From contig JAGKWS010000004.1 of NCBI GenBank assembly GCA_021151685.1, positions 16,522-80,521 of the forward strand: 64,000 nucleotides of DNA, in the 5' to 3' direction. Both the position numbers and the translations under genes were made by a program. The notes under the pieces were generated by a model. That model saw only the letters and a list, made by a program, of their open reading frames with translations, was not told the origin of the DNA and ran no database searches. Of the stretch, positions 28,601-35,955 are shown piece after piece; the stretch's first letter is position 1, and each line of letters opens with the position of its first letter. The stretch is from Chitinophagaceae bacterium. GTDB taxonomy: Bacteria > Bacteroidota > Bacteroidia > Chitinophagales > Chitinophagaceae.

Positions 28601-29423
28601 GACTGGTGGCCGCTATACCTATACATTTATAGCTCCCAAAGACATAAATTATAACTATGGTACGGGCAAAATAAGCTCTTATGCGCATAATGGCGTTACC
28701 GATGGTGCTGGTGCCGATACGTCTGTAACCATTGGTGGTTTCTCGGACAATCCGGTTTACAGCGATGTTGCCCCTATTGTGAAGCCATACATCAGCGATA
28801 GTATGTTTCAGAATGGTGGGGTGACGGGTACCAATACATCTTTGTACGTAGCACTGTACTCAGAAACGGGCATCAATGTGTCTGGCAACAAGCTGGGGCA
28901 CGACCTTACTGCCGTACTGGATGGCAATATTGAGCAACCCTATATATTGAACGATTACTATGAGACTGCCCCCAATACCTACCAGCGAGGTTTTGTTAAT
29001 TTTCCTATTAATGGTATACCCAATGGCCGTCACACCATCAGGGTAAAGGCATGGGATGTAAACAACAACTCGGGCGAGGGTACGGTAGACTTTGTAGTGA
29101 TGGATGGTAAGGTAATGGCCATAGAAAATTTGGGCAATTACCCCAACCCTTTCAGCAACTTTACCCGTTTTGTATTTGAGCATAACCACCCCGATGAAGA
29201 ACTGGATGTAAAAATCAACATTTACAATGCAGCCGGTGCGCAGGTAAGAGGTATAGAGCAACAGTTTACCCCCAGTGGTAGCCGTTCTGCCGAAATTACG
29301 TGGGATGGCACCACCGATAATGGTGAAATATTGCCATCGGGCATGTATGTTTATCGTCTGATGATAACAACTTCCAAAGGTTATCACTCATCGGCATACC
29401 AAAAAATGGTGATTGTGCGTTAA
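25695..29423 (+). CDS. porU: T9SS sortase PorU (gingipain-type)
   Basis: PorU is the cell-surface C25-family cysteine transpeptidase that removes the sorting domain of T9SS cargo and attaches A-LPS. The chosen ATG gives the signal peptide MKKLIPTLVLFLNYG...AWA; a longer frame begins at 25662. The catalytic His is in LINYSGHGNTQVW and the Cys in MVTATCDYGQYDHP, as in gingipain-like peptidases. A long N-terminal prodomain and Ig-like regions surround the peptidase. The last 80 residues (GNYPNPFSNFTRFVFEH..., GMYVYRLMI, KMVIVR) form a T9SS type A-like domain that PorU itself retains. Usual PorU length is 1100-1300 residues. porV follows within 90 bases. Confidence 0.92.
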   Translation: MKKLIPTLVLFLNYGIPTAWAKVEDCIVNKSEVYNGYIVRKFSLQTTETPEVVLEDEHFAPVASSAATNIATGIQVSVGMEKKQPIAVVRIPAYVKDASGNVQMRTSFRLRISEKEAATITTAAKPTGSDVRESALNTGTWYRIGITRTGFFKITSSFISSMGVNPAQVNPANIRIYGNGGRMLPEQNFLPRASDLVENAIEVRDDGNGIMNEGDYAVFYGMGPTGWDADSANDKFVHQKNLYSDTAYYFITFDKGAGKRVATQNATGTGNTTVTEYSFYDVWEKDLVNPAGYGKNWYGEQFNPLAGNLTQNFPISFGSQASRTKIKLSAGLQGNAPCSFNFSVNGVYTGNLPINTGVSENVAMVYRSGEWTTTTPATGANISMTFVPTSGAVGYLDYIEVNARCQLAITADQLSFRDIRSYGVGKVATYQLQGANGNTRVWDVTDPYNAVRLNGSLGGSTYTFTQDAAILHEFAATNSDNLYTPVYSGTVGNQNLHGLGPVDNIIVSHPLFVPYAEDLANYHRTHDNMRVIVVTPQAIYNEFSSGAQDISAIRDFVKMFYDRAGTDVSQMPQYLTLFGAASYDYKDRLPNNSNFVPVFESAESSLSLAAFMTDDFYGFLDDREYIEDVLKLNVLDIGIGRLPARNVQDAATLVAKIKGYKSPATLGPWRLASTIVADNADGAGDHMNDGEEMAAHITATTHNLYNHGKIYIDAIPVISTPAGPRCPNGSAALSDRVYKGTMLINYSGHGNTQVWAEERLLTPDDFNKWNNANMLPFMVTATCDYGQYDHPQYVSAGEQQVLHKGGGVISMLTTTAAVYATYNNPLNELYLKTQLTQKSDGKWHSFGEAARIGKNATYAISVNGSQLANYRKFALLGDPALTPNFPEYFVAVDSVTDVAINEPADTIKALGAYRVTGHLHNANGALLSDFNGILSASIFDKPRTITTITAANKTFKLQDNLVYKGKVSVTGGRYTYTFIAPKDINYNYGTGKISSYAHNGVTDGAGADTSVTIGGFSDNPVYSDVAPIVKPYISDSMFQNGGVTGTNTSLYVALYSETGINVSGNKLGHDLTAVLDGNIEQPYILNDYYETAPNTYQRGFVNFPINGIPNGRHTIRVKAWDVNNNSGEGTVDFVVMDGKVMAIENLGNYPNPFSNFTRFVFEHNHPDEELDVKINIYNAAGAQVRGIEQQFTPSGSRSAEITWDGTTDNGEILPSGMYVYRLMITTSKGYHSSAYQKMVIVR

Positions 29424-29445
29424 GCTTTTGATAGCAATATTTTTG

Positions 29446-29476
29446 TTGACGAAATGGGTGAAAAAGAATATTTTTG
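29446..29476 (+). promoter_or_regulatory. Promoter of porV
   Basis: A TTG at 29446-29448 and TATTTTTG at 29469-29476 are separated by 20 bases and sit 33 bases before the porV ATG. This is one of the best matches to the Bacteroidota promoter pattern in the window, so porV can probably be transcribed independently of porU. Confidence 0.55.
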
Positions 29477-29509
29477 CTCAACATTAGATTAAATATAATA
29501 AATCAAACA

Positions 29510-30703
29510 ATGTCGAAAAACCTCGGTATATCAGGATTGTTGTTGCTTGCTGGCATGTCAGCGTCGCAGGTTATGGCACAGTCCAGTACAAACCTCAATG
29601 GAACATCTGCGTCATTTGTTACCACCGCGGTTCCTTTTTTGCGCATTTCGCCCGATGCCCGTTCCGGAGCTATGGGTGATGCAGGTATAGCACTCTCACC
29701 AGACCCCAACTCACAGTATTGGAATGTTGCAAAAATGCCATTTACCGAAAAGTCTTATGGTGTATCGGCTACCTACACGCCATGGCTTAAGGATCTGGTG
29801 CCAGATATTTTTCTTGCCTACCTCTCTGGTTATGCCAAGTTTGGCGAAGAGCAAGAGCAGGCGGTGAGTGCATCTATGCGTTATTTTTCGTTGGGTAATA
29901 TCAATTATACCGACATACAGGGCAATGGCATAGGTACTGGTATGCCCCGCGAATATGCTTTCGATTTCGGCTATTCCCGTCGCCTGTCAGATAATCTGTC
30001 TGCCGGGTTGACAATGCGTTACATTCGCTCTGCAATAGCATCGGGTGTTACCTACACTACTACCGGTGGCGATTATAAGCCCGGTAATGCATTTGGTGCC
30101 GACCTCGGTGTGTTTTACACCAAAACAACAGAAAAAGAAGAGTACCATGCCAATACCTTCAACTTTGGTGCGGTTATCAGCAACCTGGGTTCAAAGATTA
30201 CGTACAATTCTACCCGTCGCGATTTCATACCCATGAATCTGGGTATAGGTACGGCCTACACTATGCAGTTGGATGCGTATAACAAAATCACCTTTGCGCT
30301 TGATTTGAATAAGCTATTGGTGCCTGCCTTGACCACAAGTGGTGCCGATACTGCTATTTCGGTGCCAAGTGGTATCATCAAGTCGTTTACCACCGGCGAC
30401 CAATTGGCACAAATAAATGTTGCTGCCGGTGCTGAGTACTGGTATCAGAATACGTTTGCGGTACGTGCCGGTTATTTTTACGAAAACAAGAACAATGGCG
30501 ACCGCCAGTACCTTACTACCGGTATTGGTATCAAGTACAATGTGTTCCAGTTGCATGCTTCTTACCTGGTGCCACAAGGTTCAGGTATCAATCGCAACCC
30601 ATTGTCTAATACATTGCGTTTTACACTTACTTTCGAGTTTGATAACCTTGGTACAGGTGGTAGCGATGAGCCTGTAGAAAGTGAGGCTCCTACACAAAAC
30701 TAA
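29510..30703 (+). CDS. porV: T9SS outer-membrane shuttle protein PorV (LptO)
   Basis: PorV is an outer-membrane barrel that takes folded cargo from the SprA translocon and delivers it to PorU. The 397-residue product from the ATG at 29510 has a signal peptide (GISGLLLLAGMSASQVMAQ). It then shows the family hallmark FLRISPDARSGAMGDAGIALSPDPNSQYWN, a barrel pattern and a terminal strand LRFTLTFEFDN. A short acidic tail (EPVESEAPTQN) follows. The alternative start at 29474 would add residues before the signal peptide and lies over the promoter. Location directly after porU fits the T9SS assignment. Confidence 0.93.
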   Translation: MSKNLGISGLLLLAGMSASQVMAQSSTNLNGTSASFVTTAVPFLRISPDARSGAMGDAGIALSPDPNSQYWNVAKMPFTEKSYGVSATYTPWLKDLVPDIFLAYLSGYAKFGEEQEQAVSASMRYFSLGNINYTDIQGNGIGTGMPREYAFDFGYSRRLSDNLSAGLTMRYIRSAIASGVTYTTTGGDYKPGNAFGADLGVFYTKTTEKEEYHANTFNFGAVISNLGSKITYNSTRRDFIPMNLGIGTAYTMQLDAYNKITFALDLNKLLVPALTTSGADTAISVPSGIIKSFTTGDQLAQINVAAGAEYWYQNTFAVRAGYFYENKNNGDRQYLTTGIGIKYNVFQLHASYLVPQGSGINRNPLSNTLRFTLTFEFDNLGTGGSDEPVESEAPTQN

Positions 30704-30730
30704 TACCACGGTATTGCCATATTTACAGAA

Positions 30731-30766
30731 AGGAAAATCCCGGTTGCAGCCGGGATTTTCCTTTTT
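30731..30766 (+). terminator. Terminator after porV, possibly bidirectional
   Basis: A 13-bp perfect stem (AGGAAAATCCCGG/CCGGGATTTTCCT, loop of 6) is followed by TTTT on the plus strand. It stands between the convergent ends of porV and the small secreted protein. Confidence 0.8.
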
Positions 30767-30815
30767 ATATTCAGTTGTATATTTTGTTGCGAGTAGTGCT
30801 TGTGGCACTATCAAA

Positions 30816-31343
30816 TTAGTGCTGAAACAGGAAGATAACTATCGTAAAGCCACCCTTGTCTTTGTTGTACAGCACCTCCATGGTTACGTGTGGGGGTAAG
30901 TCTTTGACTGTGGTGCCTTCTTTGGGTTCGCCAATGTCTTTCATAAACACAACCTTCTTAAAGTCGCCAAGCCCGGCAGTCACATTTTCCTGAAGGGTCA
31001 TTTTGTAGCCTTTGGGTCCGAGGCAGTCGGCCAGTTTCTGCTTATACTCTTCGTAGTAGGGTTGCAGTTTTTCTTTGTCTGACGACTGAAAGATAGCAGC
31101 CTCGTAAAACAACCCCATAGACTGCACCAAGCGGTAACCAATACTGCCCGGTAGCTTAATGGTACTGGCCCACATGGTGGCATTCATGTTCGACTCCATC
31201 ATTCTTCCCTTTATGTTGCGGAAGTCTTGTGGTGCATCGGCCAGTATTGTGTTTACCCCCTCGCAAAAGGTAGTTTGTGCGTGTGATGCATAGCATGCAG
31301 CCACAGATGCAGCCAATAGTAATAACGTTTGTTTCAGAAACAT
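30816..31343 (-). CDS. Small secreted protein of unknown function
   Basis: I do not recognise this 175-residue protein. It starts with a clear signal peptide (LLLLAASVAACYASHAQ), so it is probably periplasmic or exported. Alternatively ACYASHA could be misread as a lipobox, which is less likely. The mature part has two cysteines (FCEGV and ADCLGP) that could form a disulfide, alternating helix-like segments and a hydrophobic C-terminal strand (FTIVIFLFQH). It is convergent with porV and divergent from the tadA-like gene, with no operon partner. Confidence 0.7.
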   Translation of the reverse strand: MFLKQTLLLLAASVAACYASHAQTTFCEGVNTILADAPQDFRNIKGRMMESNMNATMWASTIKLPGSIGYRLVQSMGLFYEAAIFQSSDKEKLQPYYEEYKQKLADCLGPKGYKMTLQENVTAGLGDFKKVVFMKDIGEPKEGTTVKDLPPHVTMEVLYNKDKGGFTIVIFLFQH

Positions 31344-31454
31344 ACTGCAATATAAGCGTTACCCGGTACGATGGCAAAATAAAGAAGTGTTAATATGCCT
31401 ATGTGTAGGTTGGTGCATAGATTGATAGCTATAGTGTTTGGGGGGGTCTTATAC

Positions 31455-31462
31455 TATCTTCG
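31455..31462 (+). promoter_or_regulatory. Possible -7 box for the tadA-like gene
   Basis: TATCTTCG matches TAnnTTTG with one mismatch, 24 bases before the deaminase ATG. A TTTG lies 14 bases upstream, a short spacing. Confidence 0.35.
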
Positions 31463-31486
31463 TGCAGCAAATAAGTAGTACATAGT

Positions 31487-31930
31487 ATGGAGCAGAACGA
31501 TGAATATTACATGCGGCAGGCCCTGCGCGAAGCCCGGTTGGCTTACGATGCAGGAGAGGTGCCTGTAGGAGCTGTGGTAGTAGCCGGAGGTAAGATTCTG
31601 GCCCGTGGCCACAATCAGGTAGAGCGGCTGAACGACTGCACTGCCCATGCCGAGATGATAGCCCTTACGGCTGCCTTCAATGGTTTGGGGGCCAAGTACC
31701 TGCCCGATGCTACACTGTACGTAACGGTAGAGCCATGCCTTATGTGCTGTGGTGCCCTATACTGGTCTAAGATTGGCCGGATAGTATATGGCACTGCCGA
31801 TGCCAAAAATGGCTATCGCAGGGTTGCAGGGGAACAATGGCCCTTTCATCCCAAGACCGAGCTTACAGATGGGCTGCTGGCCAATGAATGTGCCCAGCTA
31901 ATGAAAGACTTTTTTGCTGCGCGCCGGTAA
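31487..31930 (+). CDS. tadA: Nucleoside deaminase, probable tRNA adenosine deaminase
   Basis: The 147-residue protein is a zinc-dependent cytidine/adenosine deaminase. Zinc ligands are the His in TAHAEMIAL, whose Glu is the catalytic proton shuttle, and the two Cys in VEPCLMCCGAL. TadA converts A34 to inosine in the tRNA-Arg(ACG) anticodon. Length and the RRALREARLAYDAGEVPVGAV-like N-terminal helix fit TadA. A guanine deaminase relative is a less likely alternative. The gene stands alone, convergent with the type B T9SS cargo gene. Confidence 0.82.
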   Translation: MEQNDEYYMRQALREARLAYDAGEVPVGAVVVAGGKILARGHNQVERLNDCTAHAEMIALTAAFNGLGAKYLPDATLYVTVEPCLMCCGALYWSKIGRIVYGTADAKNGYRRVAGEQWPFHPKTELTDGLLANECAQLMKDFFAARR

Positions 31931-31944
31931 TTTCTGCGGTTGTG

Positions 31945-34326
31945 TTATCGGATGAGGGTTATGTCGCCCGCCAGCATCTTTCGTTCGCCATTCAGTACAA
32001 AGCTTATTTTGTAGAAGTATACGCCCACATCGGCAGGTGTTCCCTTGTACAGGCCATCCCAGCCGGCATAGATATCGTCTGTGAGAAATACATTTTCTCC
32101 AAACCTGTTGAAGATGGCTAATGTGTAACCACTATACCATTTCAGGTTGCCCTTTACCCTTGCTACGTCGTTTTTACCATCGAAGTTGGGGGTGAATGCT
32201 GATGGAAACCAGATGTTGCATAACTCTACCTTTACCTTCACCGAATCGTCGGCTACGCAACCGGTAATGTCGGTTGCATGCACATAATAGGTGATGTTGT
32301 CTACCGGCGAGGCCTCGGGCTCGTCGCAAATATGGCAGCTCAGGTGGTCGGGCGGCGACCATGTGAGCGTGGCGGGGTAGGTAGGGTCCATAGGGCCGGG
32401 GGTAAGGTGTATGGTTTCATCGCGGCAAATGGTGGTATCGGCTATCACCCACAAATACATGGTATGCCTGTTTACAGCAATGGTATCGGATCTTTTGCAA
32501 CCAAGATTGTCGGTAACGGTGAGCGTATAGGTACGGTTTTCGGTATCGGTGGCGGTTGGCGAAGCACAAGTGGTACAGTTGAGCCCCGTAGCTGGTGACC
32601 AGTTATACAGTGCTCCTACTGCCGTAGTGGTTGGGTAGATGGTTTCGGGGAGGCCAATGCAACGCACCACATCATCGGGCATTGTCAGTGCAAAATTGCG
32701 TACATGTACCGTTATGGTATTGGTTAGCTGGCATCCGCGTATACTTGTGCCTGTTACGGTAAAAGAAGTGGAAGCAGACGGATATGCCGGTGTAACAGCG
32801 CAAGTGGAACACTGTACTGACGAAGTAGGTAGCCATGCATATGTTGTTGTGCCGGCACCACTGGTAATATTTGCGGTAAGCAGTATGGTGTCTCCTAAAC
32901 AAATGGTGGTGTCGGTAATTGCAGTACTCGTCATTTGTTCGCGGTACACGGTTACTGTGTCTTTCACCACACAGCCGCTGTTGTCGGAAACCTGCCATAT
33001 GTAGGCAGTTGTTGCCAGATTATGTGCTACTGTTACAGGGCAGGTAACACAGCTGAGGCCGGAGGAAGGTGCCCAACTATAGTTGTATGGCGGATAAAAG
33101 CCAGTTACACTATACCCAAGGCTGATGGCGGAGGTGTCGCAAAGCATGGTGTCTCGCAGCGATAATGGTGTGAACTGCGGGGCTACCATTACAGTGTCGG
33201 TAGCGGTACAGCCTTCGGCATTGGTTACGGTAAGTATGTACTGTACCCCATAAGAAGGCGATACTGTAATGGAACTACATGTAGCGCACGATACGCCGCC
33301 ATATGAGGCACTCCAAAGGTAAGAGAGGGAAGTGCCGGGAGTAGAAACAGCAGGTGCCAGTACTACTGGTGTAGACGGGCAGAACAGTGTGTCGTGCATG
33401 GGGGTAAGGTCTATATGGGCATCGTGAATGGTAGAATACAACGTGTCGGTACAGGCATAGCCGGGTGGCTGATGTAGCACTAATGCATAGGTGCGTGTAC
33501 CTGTAGCTGGCATAGGTGTGGTGAGTATACGGGAGGTACCCAGCAGGGTTGTAAAGGAAGAATCGTACCACGAATAGCCGTAGAAGCCCAGCGGGCCTGT
33601 AAGAATGGCAGAGTCTCCTCTACAGATTTCGTTGCTGATGGCAAATACGCCACAGGTCATGTCTACATAACCATAGCCAAAGTGTGCGCCCAAACCACAA
33701 TCTGTGGCTGTAAACTCGATACGCACGGTATGCCCACCCAAGCCGCTCAGGTTTAGCATGCCTGTTGTCCATGGGCGGTAGTATACCATGGTATCTATAG
33801 AAGCACGATAGAAACCCTCGGCCCCGGTATCGGCAATAAAAGAATACTCTGCACAAGGTAGTGGAGCCCCCGTGGCCGAATCGGATGCTTTTACCTGAAA
33901 ACGAGGCTGGTAGTATGCCGCATGGTAGGGTGCCTGAAACACCACTGCATACCGGTATATGAGGGCATAGGCACTGCTGCCGGTGGGTACGGTGATATAA
34001 TACCGGGCACGTTCGGCACCGGAGCCGGAGGCATTGTTGCCCAATTTGAGCGAATAGGTACCACCGCCCGGTGCAACAGTTGGGAACAGGCCGTAGGGAT
34101 CCATGGTGGGCGGTCCGGTTATTTGGTGGCGGGTAGGCAATGGTGGTGACGGTACCACCACTACAGGACAGCAACTGCCCGTATCGTAGTGCCAAACCGA
34201 GGTGTTGCCAAGTTCAAAGTCTATGTTGGGTGGGCAGCTGACGGTTTGAGCATGTATGCCGCTGGCATACATAACAGAGAGAAGCAAAGAAAGGAATACG
34301 GCAAAGAACGAGGGTATTCGGGTCAT
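31945..34326 (-). CDS. T9SS type B cargo: PKD-like repeats with gliding-associated C-terminal domain
   Basis: The 793-residue protein has a signal peptide ending near SGIHAQ. An N-terminal region of about 220 residues reads like a lectin or jelly-roll (NIDFELGNTSVWHYD...). Ig/PKD-like repeats of about 80 residues follow, five of which carry a C-x-x-C pair (SCATCS, SCVTCP, QCSTCA, NCTTCA, SCHICD). The last 85 residues are the gliding-motility-associated/type B sorting domain: PSAFTPNFDGKNDV, YTLAIFNRFGENVF, GWDGLYKG and VYFYKISF. Such proteins leave the cell through T9SS and usually need a PorP/SprF partner, which is not adjacent. Ligand and role are unknown; adhesion is the usual guess. Confidence 0.87.
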   Translation of the reverse strand: MTRIPSFFAVFLSLLLSVMYASGIHAQTVSCPPNIDFELGNTSVWHYDTGSCCPVVVVPSPPLPTRHQITGPPTMDPYGLFPTVAPGGGTYSLKLGNNASGSGAERARYYITVPTGSSAYALIYRYAVVFQAPYHAAYYQPRFQVKASDSATGAPLPCAEYSFIADTGAEGFYRASIDTMVYYRPWTTGMLNLSGLGGHTVRIEFTATDCGLGAHFGYGYVDMTCGVFAISNEICRGDSAILTGPLGFYGYSWYDSSFTTLLGTSRILTTPMPATGTRTYALVLHQPPGYACTDTLYSTIHDAHIDLTPMHDTLFCPSTPVVLAPAVSTPGTSLSYLWSASYGGVSCATCSSITVSPSYGVQYILTVTNAEGCTATDTVMVAPQFTPLSLRDTMLCDTSAISLGYSVTGFYPPYNYSWAPSSGLSCVTCPVTVAHNLATTAYIWQVSDNSGCVVKDTVTVYREQMTSTAITDTTICLGDTILLTANITSGAGTTTYAWLPTSSVQCSTCAVTPAYPSASTSFTVTGTSIRGCQLTNTITVHVRNFALTMPDDVVRCIGLPETIYPTTTAVGALYNWSPATGLNCTTCASPTATDTENRTYTLTVTDNLGCKRSDTIAVNRHTMYLWVIADTTICRDETIHLTPGPMDPTYPATLTWSPPDHLSCHICDEPEASPVDNITYYVHATDITGCVADDSVKVKVELCNIWFPSAFTPNFDGKNDVARVKGNLKWYSGYTLAIFNRFGENVFLTDDIYAGWDGLYKGTPADVGVYFYKISFVLNGERKMLAGDITLIR

Positions 34327-34622
34327 AAAGAGTGGTTGAGTGTGTTGGGTAATTTATTGTGGATATACCGGTTGCGACATTGTAGTAGTAATTTATAACA
34401 ATAAATGTGCCATAAAATATATGTAATCGGTGCACGATGTACTTGAACGAGTAGGGTGGGTAGGCGTGCGGTGTGGCATCATAACGGTGTCTTTAGTGTG
34501 CGGCACCAACAAACTGTTGGCTATCAGCCCAATAGCAAGTGAGCTGCATGCATAAACAGACAGTGCGTTTTTGTTGTTGGTTGGTGAAAACACCAAAAAA
34601 GGCAAAAAATATTAATGGCCGG

Positions 34623-34768
34623 TTTAAGATTTATTCATTGCCTTTCTTATGGTGTTTCTGGCTGCAACTTCGTTACATTTTTCGCCATAGGAAAGGCTAT
34701 GGCTGCAAAATGTGTCTGGTTTCGCTCAATAACAACGCTCATAATAAACACAAGCAATAAATCTTAAA
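34623..34768. repeat. 13-base inverted repeat with about 120-base spacing
   Basis: TTTAAGATTTATT at 34623-34635 is the exact reverse complement of AATAAATCTTAAA at 34756-34768. The enclosed 120 bases have no coding potential that I trust. It might be the ends of a small non-autonomous element or chance in AT-rich DNA. Confidence 0.4.
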
Positions 34769-34794
34769 GAGGCTCTAAATCTTAAACAGGCTCT
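34759..34794 (+). repeat. Two tandem 18-base direct repeats
   Basis: AAATCTTAAAgAGGCTCT is followed at once by AAATCTTAAAcAGGCTCT; the copies differ at one base. The right arm of the neighbouring inverted repeat overlaps the first copy. Confidence 0.7.
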
Positions 34795-34866
34795 AATGCT
34801 CTATTGATATTGGATAGTTGGCCGTAAGTGGTGGTTTGCTGTACACACAAGCCATATGCCTGATGG

Positions 34867-35454
34867 CTATCGCCACTTCAGGGTATTGAGCATATGCTCT
34901 ATGTCTTGCAGGAGGAAGTCGGTAGCAGGTTTCAGCGAATCGGCATTGGGTGTTACGTCGAAGTAGAGTGCGCCGCGCAAAAAATGATGTGAGGAGTCGG
35001 TAGCGGCAAACTGGTAGCGGGTAGCGGCATTGCCACCTACGGTAAAAATCATGCACTGCACGCCATTGGGGTTGTCGAGTGCGCGGTTGTCTATATAGTC
35101 GGCACGCTCGTGGTGAAAGTAGGATAGCCCCCACGAATCGTCTATGAGTTTGTAGAATGGCGTTTCTTTCGTTATTTCCTTGTAGGTGATGTTGATGATG
35201 CCGCCCAGCTCTTTCATATACATGTTTATCCAGTATTTGTTTTGCTGGTCTTTGGTGAATACAGTGTCTTGTTGAATTTCGCAATACACGGGATATTCGA
35301 ATGTATAAGGGAATCCCTCTTTGTCGAATATGCGATAACTGTGGTTGGCAGGGGTGTCTACCTTAAAATAGCCTGATGGTTTGGGGTAATAGGTTTCGGG
35401 CCGGCAGGATGCCAGAAAAAGGATAGCGACAACAGCAACTTTCAGTGGATGCAT
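34867..35454 (-). CDS. gldD: Gliding motility lipoprotein GldD
   Basis: GldD is a lipoprotein essential for gliding and needed for T9SS in Flavobacterium. The start at 35454 gives a lipoprotein signal ending in FLASC (Cys 17), whereas the longer frame from 35565 would bury it. The mature protein opens with the family pattern YYPKPSGYFKVD. It continues with segments typical of GldD such as YPVYCEI, WINMYMKELGGIINITYKEI and HHERADYI, ending in MLNTLKWR. 195 residues is normal. gldE, the usual neighbour, is not adjacent here. It is divergent from a DUF3467 gene. Confidence 0.88.
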   Translation of the reverse strand: MHPLKVAVVAILFLASCRPETYYPKPSGYFKVDTPANHSYRIFDKEGFPYTFEYPVYCEIQQDTVFTKDQQNKYWINMYMKELGGIINITYKEITKETPFYKLIDDSWGLSYFHHERADYIDNRALDNPNGVQCMIFTVGGNAATRYQFAATDSSHHFLRGALYFDVTPNADSLKPATDFLLQDIEHMLNTLKWR

Positions 35455-35519
35455 GGGGTGTAAAGATAACATAACAGCATCAATGCACGCACACCTCTGT
35501 AAATACCACGAATTTCTCC

Positions 35520-35527
35520 TATTTTCG
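35520..35527 (+). promoter_or_regulatory. Possible -7 box for the DUF3467 gene
   Basis: TATTTTCG is a one-mismatch match to TAnnTTTG and lies 23 bases before the ATG at 35551. No clear -33 element was seen. Confidence 0.35.
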
Positions 35528-35550
35528 CATTCCTTAAAAACACAAAAATC

Positions 35551-35865
35551 ATGACAGAACAGCAATCACCCGAGCAGCAACTGAACATAGAACTTTCTGA
35601 AGAAATGGCGGATGGCGAATATGCCAACCTTGCCATCATCACGCATTCTTTTGCCGAGTTTGTTATAGACTTTGTAAATGTAATGCCGAATGTACCCAAG
35701 GCTAAGGTAAAGTCTCGTATTGTAATGACTCCTCAGCATGCCAAGAGATTGATGCGTGCCCTGATAGACAATGTGAAGCGTTTTGAAGCGCAGAACGGCG
35801 TTATTAAAGATCAGGAGTCTACAGCGGCACCATTCAACTTTGGCGGCCCTACAGGTCAGGCTTAA
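35551..35865 (+). CDS. DUF3467-family small protein
   Basis: The 104-residue protein matches the DUF3467 pattern: an acidic N-terminus, GEYANLAIITHSFAEFVIDF, PKAKVKSRIVMTPQHAKRLMRAL and a final NFGGPTG tail. The function of the family is unknown; it is widespread, small, cytosolic and has no catalytic motif. It stands alone between divergent gldD and downstream guaA, with its own promoter-like box and a strong terminator. Confidence 0.85.
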   Translation: MTEQQSPEQQLNIELSEEMADGEYANLAIITHSFAEFVIDFVNVMPNVPKAKVKSRIVMTPQHAKRLMRALIDNVKRFEAQNGVIKDQESTAAPFNFGGPTGQA

Positions 35866-35879
35866 TTTATTATTTTCAG

Positions 35880-35916
35880 GCCACTGCATGCCCATGGTGT
35901 ATGCAGTGGCTTCTTT
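35880..35916 (+). terminator. Terminator after the DUF3467 gene
   Basis: A 10-bp stem (GCCACTGCAT/ATGCAGTGGC) with an 11-base loop is followed by a T-rich tract. Confidence 0.75.
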
Positions 35917-35955
35917 TATTTTTTAATTATTTACAGTTTCTATTACCAGACGTTT

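Larger units (their letters stand above)
34327..34866. other. 540-base AT-rich intergenic region
   Basis: No convincing gene is seen. It contains two tandem 18-base repeats at its right end and a 13-base inverted repeat around 34623-34768, described separately. The flanking genes both point leftwards on the minus strand, so part of this may be the promoter of the type B cargo gene. Confidence 0.5.

Noticed and set aside
34539..34760. 73-codon plus-strand frame in the 34.3-34.9 kb gap
   Set aside because: No ribosome-binding or domain evidence, and it crosses the inverted repeat; composition looks non-coding.
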